Assembly (NCBI GenBank): GCA_016213735.1
Contig: JACQZU010000021.1
Location: 1 to 64,000 of the forward strand
Source: Acidobacteriota bacterium
Lineage (GTDB): Bacteria; Acidobacteriota; Holophagae; Holophagales; Holophagaceae
DNA: 64,000 nucleotides
Direction of reading: 5' to 3'
Made by a program: the position numbers and the translations under genes. Within the stretch, counting starts at the first letter, position 1. Each line of letters begins with the position of its first letter. Positions 50,196-58,911 of this stretch are shown piece after piece. The notes under the pieces are model-generated. The model was not told the origin of the DNA, made no database searches, and saw nothing but the letters and a program-made list of their open reading frames with translations.

Positions 50196-50435
50196 ATGAA
50201 AGTCCGCGTCCTGGTTTCGCTCAAGCCGGGGATTCTGGATCCGCAAGGAAAAGCGGTGGAGCACGGCCTGGCCGAGCTCGGCTTCGAGGCCGCCCAGGTG
50301 CGGATCGGCAAGCTCATCGAGCTGGAGGTGTCCGCGGGGGACGCCGCCCAGGCCCGGGCCCAGGTGCAGGCCATGTGCGAGAAGCTCCTGGTGAACCCGG
50401 TCATGGAGAAGGCCCAGGTGGAGGTGCTCGGATGA
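50196..50435 (+). CDS. purS: phosphoribosylformylglycinamidine synthase subunit PurS
   Basis: A 79-residue PurS, the small bridging subunit of three-part FGAM synthase (PurS-PurQ-PurL) in purine synthesis. It is recognised from KVRVLVSLKPGILDPQGKAV, RIGKLIELEV and CEKLLVNPVMEKAQVE. Length is typical (about 80-84). It overlaps purQ by 4 bp. purL is not in this window. Confidence 0.96.
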   Translation: MKVRVLVSLKPGILDPQGKAVEHGLAELGFEAAQVRIGKLIELEVSAGDAAQARAQVQAMCEKLLVNPVMEKAQVEVLG

Positions 50436-51130
50436 GGGTCGCGGTCCCCGTCTTCCCGGGCTCCAACTGCGACCACGACGCCCTCCACGCCTGCGGGACC
50501 GTCATGGGCTGGGACACCCGGGCCGTCTGGCACCAGGAGAGCCGCCTTCCCGAGGGCACGGAGCTGGTCTTCGTGCCGGGGGGCTTCAGCTACGGGGACT
50601 ACCTGCGCTGCGGGGCCATCGCGGCCCTCAGCCCCATCATGGCGGACGTGCGGCGTTTCGCGGAGGCGGGCGGTCTGGTGCTGGGGGTCTGCAATGGCTT
50701 CCAGATCCTCTGCGAGGCAGGCCTCCTGCCGGGGGCCCTGCTCCGCAACGCCTCCCTCCGCTTCATCCACCGGACCGTCCACCTCCGGGTGGAACGGGCG
50801 GACCTTCCCTTCACCTCCGCCCTGAAACCCGGCCAGGTCTTCGCCGTCCCCATCGCCCACGCCGAGGGGAATTTCGAATTGGACGACGCGGAACTGGCGG
50901 ACCTCGAGGCTCGGGGAGGGGTCGCCTTCCGCTACTGCGCCCCCGATGGCCGGACGGGGGAGGCCTTCGTGCCCAACGGCAGCAGCCACGGCATCGCCGG
51001 CATCGTGAACACCCGGGGAAACGTGCTGGGAATGATGCCCCACCCGGAACGGGCGGTGGAGCCCGCGATGGGGGGCGTGGGAGGCCTGGGGATCTTCGAA
51101 AGCCTTGCCCGCACCTTCGCGACAGCCTGA
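50432..51130 (+). CDS. purQ: phosphoribosylformylglycinamidine synthase subunit PurQ
   Basis: A 232-residue glutaminase subunit that supplies ammonia to PurL. It shows the class-I amidotransferase triad: the nucleophile cysteine in VLGVCNGFQIL, and histidine and glutamate in MMPHPERAVEP, plus FVPGGFSYGDYLR. Its ATG lies in the purS stop (ATGA), so the two are translationally coupled. Confidence 0.96.
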   Translation: MRVAVPVFPGSNCDHDALHACGTVMGWDTRAVWHQESRLPEGTELVFVPGGFSYGDYLRCGAIAALSPIMADVRRFAEAGGLVLGVCNGFQILCEAGLLPGALLRNASLRFIHRTVHLRVERADLPFTSALKPGQVFAVPIAHAEGNFELDDAELADLEARGGVAFRYCAPDGRTGEAFVPNGSSHGIAGIVNTRGNVLGMMPHPERAVEPAMGGVGGLGIFESLARTFATA

Positions 51131-51221
51131 AAAACAAGAGAGTTATTTTGGTAAAATTTTTTTGAGTACTAGGAATTTTTCTGGCACGCTGTGGGCATCG
51201 CCTTCCCTGCGGGTGGATGCC

Positions 51222-52082
51222 ATGAGCGAACACGAATCCAAAATTCTCCAAGTCTTTTCCAGTGGCCCCCTCAAGCTCGTGGTCCTCAAGCGGGATCCGG
51301 TGCCCCCGCGGGCCCTACCCTCCCGGGACGCCTGGACCCTGATCCTGCCCGGCTCGGCCGTGCGGGTCCTCACGGGGGGCGACAAGGAGGAGGGGATCAT
51401 CCGGCGCGGAGACCTCGCCCTGCTCCTGCCCGGATTCGGGCACACCCTGGAACGCCACCAGCCCTCCCAGCCCTTCGGCTTCACCGCCCTCCAGCTGGAG
51501 GGACCCTTTCCGGAGCCTCTCCTGGGCACCCTTCAGCACCCGCCCCGCAAGTGGCAGGAGCAGAGCTTCGCCGTGCTGCGCAGCCAGTCCCTCAAGCAGC
51601 TCTTCGGGATCTTCACCGCGGAGCTGAGCCACCCGGAGGGCGTGCAGCTCATGACCCGGGAACTCTTCCTCATCCTTCTGGGAGCCGAGCTGGGCCGCCT
51701 GTCCGAGAAGGAGGACCGGAGCCGCTTCCCCTACCGCCTCAACCGCTCCACCCTCCAGGTGGTGCTGGACCACATGGAGGCCCAGATCGGGCAGAAGAAC
51801 AGCGTCCCCGAGCTGGCCTCCATGGCCAAGTGCACCCCGGACCACTTCATCCGCCTCTTCCGGGAGGCCACCGGCACCACGCCCCACCAGTACCTCATCG
51901 AGCGCCGCCTCCAGCGCGCCGTGCAGCTCCTGGCCAACGGCGAGCGCCCCTCCGACGTGGCCACCATGCTGGGCTTCTACGACGCCAGCGCCTTCACCCG
52001 CGCCTTCAAGCGCCGCTTCGACGTCCCCCCCAGCCAGTACGCCCAGGAAGCCTACGACCGGCAGTTCCCGAAGAAGGATTGA
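51222..52082 (+). CDS. AraC-family transcriptional regulator
   Basis: A 286-residue regulator: an N-terminal cupin-like sensing domain (about 20-120, IIRRGDLALLLPGFGHTLER) and a C-terminal AraC double helix-turn-helix (about 185-280, SVPELASMAKCTPDHFIRLF, VATMLGFYDASAFTRAFKRR). The inducer is unknown. The ATG at 51222 starts after an A+T-rich promoter-like stretch (51140-51185). Its last 64 codons are duplicated 1740 bases downstream. A short CCCGG/CCGGG hairpin with TTTTCG follows the stop. Confidence 0.92.
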   Translation: MSEHESKILQVFSSGPLKLVVLKRDPVPPRALPSRDAWTLILPGSAVRVLTGGDKEEGIIRRGDLALLLPGFGHTLERHQPSQPFGFTALQLEGPFPEPLLGTLQHPPRKWQEQSFAVLRSQSLKQLFGIFTAELSHPEGVQLMTRELFLILLGAELGRLSEKEDRSRFPYRLNRSTLQVVLDHMEAQIGQKNSVPELASMAKCTPDHFIRLFREATGTTPHQYLIERRLQRAVQLLANGERPSDVATMLGFYDASAFTRAFKRRFDVPPSQYAQEAYDRQFPKKD

Positions 52083-52089
52083 GATCGGA

Positions 52090-52109
52090 CCCGGCGGCCG
52101 GGCCTTTTC
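52090..52109 (+). terminator. weak terminator after the AraC gene
   Basis: CCCGG-CGG-CCGGG hairpin followed by CCTTTTCG, just after the stop codon. Confidence 0.45.
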
Positions 52110-52166
52110 GATTTTCGAATTTCGAGGCGGGGTGGCGGGGGCGACGTTCGGCCGCCCCTGCGGGTC

Positions 52167-53570
52167 TCACTGGGCTTGGGCGAACCAGGGCCAGTCGCCT
52201 GTCGCCGGATCGAGTGTGCGTGGATCCTCCTTGGACCGGCCCAGCACCCCGCCCTGATCCTTCCCGTCCCAGCCGGTGCTGTAGAGAACGAAGGCGCCCT
52301 CCGGCGTGCGCCGGTAGACCAAGGGGCCGCCGGTCACCAAATCCCTGGGGAGTTCCCGAATGAATTCCGGCACCAGGACCTCCAGGCGCTCGGGAAAATC
52401 CCCCCTCGCGAGCCGGTGCCGCTCCAACGCGCAGGCCACACCGGCCAGGTCCACCGAGGCCTGCAGGTGGGCGATGCGCTGGACCTGGGCCAGGAGGGCT
52501 GGCATGGCAAGCCTGGCGAGGGCGAGGTCCCGATGGCGGCGCTCGAAGGCCGCCATCCTGCTTTGGGGGGTTCCCCCCTTGGTCAACACCCGTCTCCCAC
52601 CCTTTGGAAAAACGTCTATTGTCAGTTCGGTTTCGAATCGGGCGAGTTCGAGGAGATTCCTATAGATCCAGCCCCGGTACAAGCGCCCGACGATGCCTGT
52701 CGAGGCTGCCAGCCGATCCCGGGTGCTGATCGCCTCCTTAGATAGCTGGAAGGGGCCGACCCCGGCTTCAACCACGGAACGGAGGACATCAATTCCGTGC
52801 AATCGCTCTCCTTCCCAAGCCAGCCTCGCACTCGAGAGCAGATCAACCCCGGTGAGAAGAGCTTGGATTTCTGAAAGCTGGGCCTCTCCCCAGCGGTGGT
52901 CCGCCAGCCCCTCCCAGACGGGTTGGAGGACCAATCCCACCAGCGAGGTTCTGAGCAGCAATGGGATCAGTTCGGGTTCGCCCTTCAGGTGTTCCGCGAT
53001 CCGCAGGCAGGTCCCGACATCCCCCGCCGCCCCTTCTGGGGTGCCCTGAGTCAAGCGCAGGAGGGCCCGAAGCCGAAGGGTCTTTGCGGCATCCCGGAAC
53101 CCCAGCAGGCCTCCAGGTTCCCAGGCAGCGTGGTCCACAGGAAGCCTACATCCACTTCTGCGGCTGGCACGGTCCAGTTCGGCCAAGGTAGGTTCCAAGG
53201 GCCCCAGCAGACCTTCGAGATCTTGGATCCCAATCGATTGCGCATACCCCGCTAAATCCGCCCGGCGGCCCTCACGCCAATCCCCCCGGACGGCATCCAA
53301 ATTCGGGAGCTTCAGGGCCTTGAAACGGGGATCAAGGTCTTTCCCGCGGATGCCTCCTGCCACGAGAGGGTCAAGGGCGAAGTTCTCTTCGTCTGGGACG
53401 GGTGGCGGGTCCAGCACAGCCCACTCGAAGCGATCGCCCATCGCTTCCCGCTGAGCCTTCCAAGACAACCAAGCACTTTTCCCGGTCCCAAGGTAGATCC
53501 CGTAACCCACTGCGACCACGGCGACGACGGTGAACAGGATCATGCCAAAGATCAAAATAAGGCGACGCAT
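52167..53570 (-). CDS. membrane-anchored hypothetical protein in a duplicated-flank insertion
   Basis: A 467-residue protein of a kind seen in Acidobacteria and Planctomycetes but of no known function. An N-terminal transmembrane segment (about 5-27, LILIFGMILFTVVAVVAVGY) anchors a large helical extracytoplasmic domain. The C-terminus reads like a type-II-secretion pseudopilin tail (VTGGPLVYRRTPEGAFVLYS, GWDGKDQGG). Base composition is less G+C-rich than in its neighbours. It lies reverse to the AraC gene and exactly between that gene and a copy of its 3' end, so it appears to have been inserted. Confidence 0.82.
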   Translation of the reverse strand: MRRLILIFGMILFTVVAVVAVGYGIYLGTGKSAWLSWKAQREAMGDRFEWAVLDPPPVPDEENFALDPLVAGGIRGKDLDPRFKALKLPNLDAVRGDWREGRRADLAGYAQSIGIQDLEGLLGPLEPTLAELDRASRRSGCRLPVDHAAWEPGGLLGFRDAAKTLRLRALLRLTQGTPEGAAGDVGTCLRIAEHLKGEPELIPLLLRTSLVGLVLQPVWEGLADHRWGEAQLSEIQALLTGVDLLSSARLAWEGERLHGIDVLRSVVEAGVGPFQLSKEAISTRDRLAASTGIVGRLYRGWIYRNLLELARFETELTIDVFPKGGRRVLTKGGTPQSRMAAFERRHRDLALARLAMPALLAQVQRIAHLQASVDLAGVACALERHRLARGDFPERLEVLVPEFIRELPRDLVTGGPLVYRRTPEGAFVLYSTGWDGKDQGGVLGRSKEDPRTLDPATGDWPWFAQAQ

Positions 53571-53630
53571 GATGTGATAATACTAATTCCTTTTACTCCC
53601 TCGCAACCAAGGCCCGGGGCAAGGTTCCAA

Positions 53631-53822
53631 TACCTCATCGAGCGCCGCCTCCAGCGCGCCGTGCAGCTCCTGGCCAACGGCGAACGCCCCTCCGACGTGG
53701 CCACCATGCTGGGCTTCTACGACGCCAGCGCCTTCACCCGCGCCTTCAAGCGCCGCTTCGATGTCCCCCCCAGCCAGTACGCCCAGGAAGCCTACGACCG
53801 GCAGTTCCCGAAGAAGGATTGA
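53631..53822 (+). pseudogene. duplicated AraC-gene 3' end (64 codons)
   Basis: Bases 53631-53823 match 51891-52083 with two mismatches in 193, at an offset of exactly 1740. The copy covers the second helix-turn-helix through the stop codon, with no sequence of the first part. The frame is open back to a GTG at 53574, which would give an 82-residue HTH-only peptide, but that upstream part is unrelated to the AraC protein. The two mismatches indicate recent duplication. Confidence 0.92.
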
Positions 53823-54083
53823 GGGGAACCCGCCCGTCGGACCCCTGCCGGGTTTCGAATTTCGGTTTTTGGGCTGCGCCAGGCCGAACCCGGCCCGGCC
53901 CTGGCCATCCCACCCCGAAGGGGCGGGCTCGCATCCGCGTTTTCGAGTCGATTCCGGGGACATGGCCCGCGGAGAGACGTGAGGGGATGAAGGTCCGCTT
54001 CGCCACGCCCCCCGATTGAGGAACACTGTCCCCGAGGTCTCCGATGAATTCAACGGGAGGGGATCTCGCGGAGGAGGCGTGCG

Positions 54084-55376
54084 ATGAACGTCCCGGCGGT
54101 GGTCATCCTCGTGGGCCTTCTCGTGTTCCTGGCCCATGCCCTGGATGACCTGTTCGTCCGCACCAAAGTGCCCGACGTGCTGCTCCTGCTGGTGCTTGGA
54201 ATCCTTCTCGGACCGGTGTCCCACCTGGTGAGCCCGGGCTCCTTCGGCCAGGTGGGCCCTGTCTTCACGGCCATCACCCTGGTCGTGATCCTGTTCGAAG
54301 GCGGCCTGGGGCTGGACCTGCGGCAGCTGCTCCTCAGCCTTCGGGCCAGCACGCTGCTGTGCCTGCTCAATTTCCTGGCCTCGGTGGCGGTGGTTGCGCC
54401 CCTGGGGCATTGGGGCCTGGGCCTGTCCTGGATCTCCTCGGCCACCCTGGGCGCGATCCTGGGCGGCACCTCCTCGGCGGTCGTGATTCCGCTGGTCCGG
54501 CGCATCGATCTGGGCGAGAACACCCGCACCGCGCTCACGGTCGAATCGGCCCTCAGCGACGTGCTGGTCATCGTCGTGGCCCTGGGCCTCCTGGAGGCAC
54601 AACGCGGGGGCGGCCTGGCGGTGGGCCGGCTCCTGGGCAGCATGGGCGCATCCTTCGCCCTGGCGGGGCTTCTCGGGGTCTGCGGCGGGGTCCTCTGGTC
54701 CCTGGCCCTCAACCGGGTCCACGGGCTCCAGAATTCGATCCTGACCACCCCCGCCTTCGTGCTCGTGCTGTACGGCCTGACGGAACTGGCCGGCTTCAGC
54801 GGAGCGATCGCGGCCCTGGCCACGGGGATCACCCTGGGAAATGTGGATCGGATCCCCGCCGCGGTGAACCGCCGCTGGTTCGTGTCCCTGGAAGTCCTGA
54901 ACGCCACGGAACGGGGCGTGTTCTCCGAACTGGTCTTCCTGCTCAAGACCTTCTTCTTCGTCTACATCGGGCTGTCGCTCTCCGTCTCCGGCTGGTGGAC
55001 CCCCCTGGTGGGGCTCGGGATCACCGTGGCGTTGTATGCCGCCCGGGTTCCCGTGGTGAGGCTGGCCGTCCAGGATTCGGTCCCCCGCAAGGAGGCCCTG
55101 GTCCTCGCCATGATGAACCCGAAAGGACTCGCCGCCGCCGTGGTGGCCACCCTTCCGGCCCAGATGGGGCTGCCCGGCGGAGAGGTCATCCGCGATGCCG
55201 CCTACACCGTGGTCTTCTGCAGCGTGGTCCTGACCAGCGGCCTGGTGTTCCTGCAGGGCCGGGGGTGGCTGGACGGCCTGGGGGCCTGGCTGTTCAAGAG
55301 GTTCCAGGATCCGGGCCCCGGCACCCCCCCCGAAGCTCCCACCCCTGACTCGGCTCCGGAAACCCGGAGCCGTTGA
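54084..55376 (+). CDS. cation:proton antiporter (CPA family)
   Basis: A 430-residue membrane antiporter with about 12 transmembrane segments, of the monovalent cation/H+ exchanger family. Motifs include FVRTKVPDVLLLLVLGILLG, ILFEGGLGLDL, GGTSSAVVIPLV and the transport-site region VESALSDVLVIV. It exchanges Na+ or K+ for protons at the inner membrane. The tail (from about 405) is Pro-rich and disordered. GGAGGAGG lies 9 bases before the ATG. The gap after the duplicated AraC end (53823-54083) has no other gene. Confidence 0.92.
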   Translation: MNVPAVVILVGLLVFLAHALDDLFVRTKVPDVLLLLVLGILLGPVSHLVSPGSFGQVGPVFTAITLVVILFEGGLGLDLRQLLLSLRASTLLCLLNFLASVAVVAPLGHWGLGLSWISSATLGAILGGTSSAVVIPLVRRIDLGENTRTALTVESALSDVLVIVVALGLLEAQRGGGLAVGRLLGSMGASFALAGLLGVCGGVLWSLALNRVHGLQNSILTTPAFVLVLYGLTELAGFSGAIAALATGITLGNVDRIPAAVNRRWFVSLEVLNATERGVFSELVFLLKTFFFVYIGLSLSVSGWWTPLVGLGITVALYAARVPVVRLAVQDSVPRKEALVLAMMNPKGLAAAVVATLPAQMGLPGGEVIRDAAYTVVFCSVVLTSGLVFLQGRGWLDGLGAWLFKRFQDPGPGTPPEAPTPDSAPETRSR

Positions 55377-55414
55377 GCGCTCCCGCGGGCGGCCCAGCGG
55401 ACGCGGGAACGACC

Positions 55415-55524
55415 GAAGCCCGGCTCGGCCGGGCTTCTTCGAAGGCTTCGGGGGGCCCAGGCGCGCTTCGCGCGCCGTTTACCCCCAGGTGGAAAGCAGA
55501 AGCCCGGCTCCGCCGGGCTTCTGC
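55415..55524. terminator. two tandem bidirectional terminators
   Basis: GAAGCCCGGC/GCCGGGCTTC at 55415-55437 and GCAGAAGCCCGGC/GCCGGGCTTCTGC at 55496-55524 are near copies of one hairpin, and the flanks (GGGGCCCAGGCG...CGCCGTTT) are also repeated, so the unit was duplicated. They lie between convergent genes (antiporter and Ada-like) and could stop transcription from both sides; T tracts are short. Confidence 0.7.
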
Positions 55525-55575
55525 GCGGGGTGTGGGGGCCCAGGCGGGCGGAGCCCGCCGTTTGCCCCCACGGAG

Positions 55576-55884
55576 CTACGGCTTGCAGGTCTTGCAGGCC
55601 TTGAAGCCGGCCTTCTCGGCCTCGGCCTTGGAGGCGAAGGAGGTCTTGTTGGCGTCCTTGATCTTGGCGGCGGCCTTGCAGTCGGCCTTGTGGTAGGTCT
55701 TGGAGTCCTTGTTGGCCACGATGCCGCCGGCCACGGGCTTGGGATCGCCGGGCTTCACCGCCGTCTTGGCGGGTTCGGGCTTGGCCGCCTCGGCCTTCAC
55801 GGGGGCGGCGGGCTTCTTGGGGTCCTTGGCGGTCTGGGCGAAGGCCAGGGATGCGGCGAGGGCGAGGACGAGGGCGGACTTCAT
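55576..55884 (-). CDS. exported small protein with Ada-like metal-binding domain
   Basis: A 102-residue secreted or periplasmic protein. A signal peptide (about 1-17, MKSALVLALAASLAFAQ) is followed by an Ala/Lys/Pro linker and a C-terminal Ada-type zinc domain: YHKADCKAA and FKACKTCKP supply three cysteines, with the DCK and CKTC spacing typical of such domains. It is probably a metal-binding or surface-interaction module; the repair role of Ada is not implied. It lies 47 bases after the amidase stop on the same strand. Confidence 0.8.
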   Translation of the reverse strand: MKSALVLALAASLAFAQTAKDPKKPAAPVKAEAAKPEPAKTAVKPGDPKPVAGGIVANKDSKTYHKADCKAAAKIKDANKTSFASKAEAEKAGFKACKTCKP

Positions 55885-55931
55885 GGCTTCTCCTTGGGAA
55901 TGCGCCAGGGTGGGCCGATCCCGGCCGTCCG

Positions 55932-57515
55932 TCAAGACAGGCCAAGGCTTCGAAGATAGCGGGGGGCCCGCCGGTGCTCCGTGGCCTGTTCGAAGGCGAA
56001 ACCCAGTTTCAGCAGCACCGGTTCGCTCCAGGCCCTCCCGAAGAAGCTGAGGCCCACGGGCAGGCCGTGGACGAAGCCCATGGGGACGGTGAGGTGGGGG
56101 TAGCCCGCCACCGCGGCGGGGGTGGAACAGGAACCCACCCCGCGGCTGCCGTAGAGGGGGTCGATCAGCGCCGCGGGGCCCCCGGTGGGGGCCACCAGGG
56201 CGTCCAGGAGGTGCTTGTCCATGACGGCGTCGATGCCCTCGGGCCCCGCCATCCGCCGGGCCTTCTCCAGCGCCTTCAGGTAGGCCTCCTCGGTGAGGGG
56301 ACCCTTGGCCTGGGCGGCGACGAGAATGTCCTGGCCGAAGAGGGGCAGTTCCTCCTTGGCGTGGGCTTCATTCCAGGCGATGAGCTGGGCCAGGGTGCGC
56401 ACCGCCCCGCCCCGCCGGGCCAGGTAGGCTTCCAGGTCCGCCTTGAACTCGTAGAGCATGACCTGGTACGACGCCTCCGAGTAGGCGGAGGCGGGCCCCA
56501 GCTCCGCGGGATCCACGAGTTCAGCCCCCCGGGCCTTCAACGCCTCGAGCGCCGCCTTCATCAGGGCGTCCACCCGCGGATTGTCCCCGAAAAAACTCCG
56601 GGCCAGGCCGATGCGCGCGCCCCGCAGGCCCTCGGGGTCGAGGAATTTCGTGTAGTCCGGATGCAGGTGCTCCCCGGCCCTGGCCGTGGCGGCATCGTCG
56701 GGATCCGCGCCCGCCATGGCCCCCAGGAGGATGGCCGCATCCCGGACCGTGCGCGCCATGGGGCCGGCGGTGTCCATGCTGTGGGCGATGGGGATGATGC
56801 CCGCGCGGCTCACCAGGCCCACGGTGGGCTTCAGGCCCACGACGCCGCAGGCCCGGGAGGGGCTCACGATGGAGCCGTTGGTCTCGGTGCCCACCGCCAC
56901 CGCGCAGAGGCTGGCGGCGACCGCGGCAGCGCTGCCCGAGCTGGAGCCGGAGGGATCCCGGTCCAGGGCGTGGGGATTCCGCGTCTGCCCGCCCCGCCCG
57001 CTCCAGCCGCTGCTGCTCTGGCGCGACCGGAAGTTGGCCCACTCGCTGAGGTTGGTCTTGCCCAGGAGCAGGGCGCCGGCTTCGCGCAGGCGCTTCACCA
57101 CGAAGCTGTCCTTCGCCGGGGGCGGCGCGTCCGCCAGGGCCAGGGAGCCCGCGGTGGTCTTCATGCGATCGGCGGTGTCGAGGTTGTCCTTCACCAGGAC
57201 GGGAATGCCGTGAAGGGGACCCCGGGGACCCTTCTCCTTCCTTTCCCGGTCCAGGTCCACGGCGATGCGCAGCGCGTCCGGATTCACCTCCAGCACGGAG
57301 CGCAGGGCGGGCCCCGCCTGGTCCAGGGAGCGGATCCGGGCGAGGTAGGCCGCCGCGAGCCGGGCGGCGCTGAGGGTGCCCGCGGCCATGGCGGCCTGGA
57401 GCTGGGGGACCGTGGCGTCCTCGAGGGACGCGGAGGGCCCTGAGGCCTTCCGCCCCTTCCCGGCCGCCCCCAGGGTCCCGGCCACGCCCAGGGCCACGAA
57501 GCTGCGTCGGTCCAT
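55932..57515 (-). CDS. amidase (amidase-signature family), Tat-exported
   Basis: A 527-residue amidase-signature hydrolase. The Ser-cisSer-Lys triad is visible: lysine in IPVLVKDNLDT and the serine region in DPSGSSSGSAAAVAAS. The N-terminus MDRRSFVALGVAGTLG is a twin-arginine signal. It hydrolyses amides or acylates a substrate in the periplasm; which one is unknown. The Ada-like gene follows it and probably shares its transcript. Confidence 0.93.
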   Translation of the reverse strand: MDRRSFVALGVAGTLGAAGKGRKASGPSASLEDATVPQLQAAMAAGTLSAARLAAAYLARIRSLDQAGPALRSVLEVNPDALRIAVDLDRERKEKGPRGPLHGIPVLVKDNLDTADRMKTTAGSLALADAPPPAKDSFVVKRLREAGALLLGKTNLSEWANFRSRQSSSGWSGRGGQTRNPHALDRDPSGSSSGSAAAVAASLCAVAVGTETNGSIVSPSRACGVVGLKPTVGLVSRAGIIPIAHSMDTAGPMARTVRDAAILLGAMAGADPDDAATARAGEHLHPDYTKFLDPEGLRGARIGLARSFFGDNPRVDALMKAALEALKARGAELVDPAELGPASAYSEASYQVMLYEFKADLEAYLARRGGAVRTLAQLIAWNEAHAKEELPLFGQDILVAAQAKGPLTEEAYLKALEKARRMAGPEGIDAVMDKHLLDALVAPTGGPAALIDPLYGSRGVGSCSTPAAVAGYPHLTVPMGFVHGLPVGLSFFGRAWSEPVLLKLGFAFEQATEHRRAPRYLRSLGLS

Positions 57516-57630
57516 CGCCCCCTCCCGGTCTGCCCCGCAAGTCTACCGTCCGCCGGCGGCCCGGGGACGCTCGCCGATCATCCCTGGCCCCGCGGGGATT
57601 CCGGGGCCAGCCTGAGGCCTGGAGGTCTCC

Positions 57631-57834
57631 ATGGCCGCCTTCTTCCTCTGGTGCATCCTGCTGTTCCTCTGCTGGCCCCTGGCCCTCCTGGCCCTGGTCC
57701 TGGCCCCCCTCGTGTGGCTGATCCTCCTCCCGTTCCGTCTGCTCGGATTCGCCGTCGGAGGCGCCCTGCAACTCGTGAAGGCGATCTTCTTCCTCCCCGC
57801 GCGAATCCTCGGCGGGCCGAGGCTGGGGTGGTGA
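57631..57834 (+). CDS. small two-helix membrane protein
   Basis: A 67-residue very hydrophobic protein with two membrane helices (about 5-36 and 38-55) and a short basic tail (PARILGGPRLGW). GGAGG lies 6 bases before the ATG, so it is probably translated. I do not know its family. It is divergent from the amidase gene. Confidence 0.75.
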   Translation: MAAFFLWCILLFLCWPLALLALVLAPLVWLILLPFRLLGFAVGGALQLVKAIFFLPARILGGPRLGW

Positions 57835-57922
57835 GCGAGACGGATTCGGCTTCCGCCTCGCCCACCGTTGACGGTCACGGCCACGGTCACGAGCGCGATC
57901 ACGAACACGGCTCCGGCAACCG

Positions 57923-58264
57923 TCACGGCCCCGCCCTCGGATGCGTCAGCCGCCACAGCATCGCCAGCACCCGGTCCAGCACCCCATCCACCACCTCCGA
58001 GCAGGCGCCCACCAAGCCCCACGCCCGCGCCACGGCCAGCGCCGCCCCCACCTCCCGCGCGCTCCCCGGCGCGATCCGGTAGCAGTGCAGCCGGTCCCGC
58101 CCGGCCCGGCCCGCCCCCTCCGCCAGATTGAGCAGAACCGAAACCCCCGCCGGCCGCAGCTGATCCGCCAGGTCCCGGTCCGCCAATCGCACTGCGTCGT
58201 GGATTGGCTGGAGGGCTCCCACCAGCTGAAGCGCGGCCTCGTAGGCGTGGAATCCCCTTTCCAT
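57923..58264 (-). CDS. four-helix-bundle protein (23S intervening-sequence type)
   Basis: A 113-residue protein of the four-helix-bundle family that includes proteins encoded in 23S rRNA intervening sequences and the Avd-like proteins of diversity-generating retroelements. It is recognised from the start FHAYEAALQLVGAL, the middle LADQLRPAGVSVLLNLAEGA and REVGAALAVARAWGL. Role unknown; no rRNA or reverse transcriptase is near. AGGAAGG precedes the ATG at 58264. Low-complexity DNA flanks it on both sides. Confidence 0.82.
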   Translation of the reverse strand: MERGFHAYEAALQLVGALQPIHDAVRLADRDLADQLRPAGVSVLLNLAEGAGRAGRDRLHCYRIAPGSAREVGAALAVARAWGLVGACSEVVDGVLDRVLAMLWRLTHPRAGP

Positions 58265-58296
58265 TGCATCCTTCCTTTCCGGCCGATCCACCGAGG

Positions 58297-58560
58297 GAGG
58301 CTCCATCTCCGCGAGCCGGAGGCGAGTGGGAGGCACGCACCGCGTGCCGTGAGATGGATGTCCTCACCCCCCGGACGGGCGGCCGCAGGTGGAGCGGCCG
58401 GAAAGGAGACTGGAAATCCGAAACCCCACGCCTGCGGGGCCGCGCGGCGAGGGGGCTCGGACCCCGACTCGGCCTCGGAATCGGTCTCGGATTCGGATTC
58501 GGAGTCGGAGTCCGACACCGATACCGATGCCGTCACCGAAACCGAGTCCGATGCCGAGGC
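58297..58560. repeat. structured repeat plus low-complexity GA(T/G)TCG stretch
   Basis: 58297-58375 (GAGGCTCCATCTCCGCGAGC, then GGCACGCACCGCGTGCC) is a distant copy of the 559-745 repeat family. It is followed at about 58465-58560 by imperfect six-base repeats of GATTCG/GAGTCG/GACACCGA type. These give open frames in several frames (Ser/Asp/Glu-rich), all probably artefacts. The region 58561-58911, up to the defence island, has no gene that I can support. Confidence 0.6.
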
Positions 58561-58911
58561 CGAGGGGGGTGCCTCGTCCCGACCCGTCCTCCAGGCACTT
58601 GCTGCCCGCAGCCGAAACGCCTACACTTCCCGCATCCCAGACCCCCCGATGACGACCCCCTTCCCCGCGCCCGGCGCCGCACCCTCCTGGGCCGCAGCTC
58701 GCCCCGACCCCTCCGGTCCAGGCCGCCCTTCCAGGCCGGCCTTTTTCGCCCCCTGCGAGCGAATTCTTGCCACTGCTGGAATTAGCCCAGCACCCACCCG
58801 AATGAGGCGGACTGGGGTCCCCCTGCCGTTCGCCTAACTCAAAGCTAGGCGCCACAACCCCTCACCTGCACCGCAGTGACAGAGTCATTAAAAGTGGAGA
58901 CATTACAACAA

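Noticed and set aside
53574-53822. 82-residue HTH-only gene
   Set aside because: The frame is open from a GTG, but the first 19 residues are unrelated and no ribosome site is seen. It is kept as a duplicated fragment, though expression cannot be excluded.
58430-58560. Ser/Asp/Glu-rich small proteins from the GATTCG repeats
   Set aside because: Similar peptides arise in frames on both strands, which is expected of a simple repeat and not of a gene.
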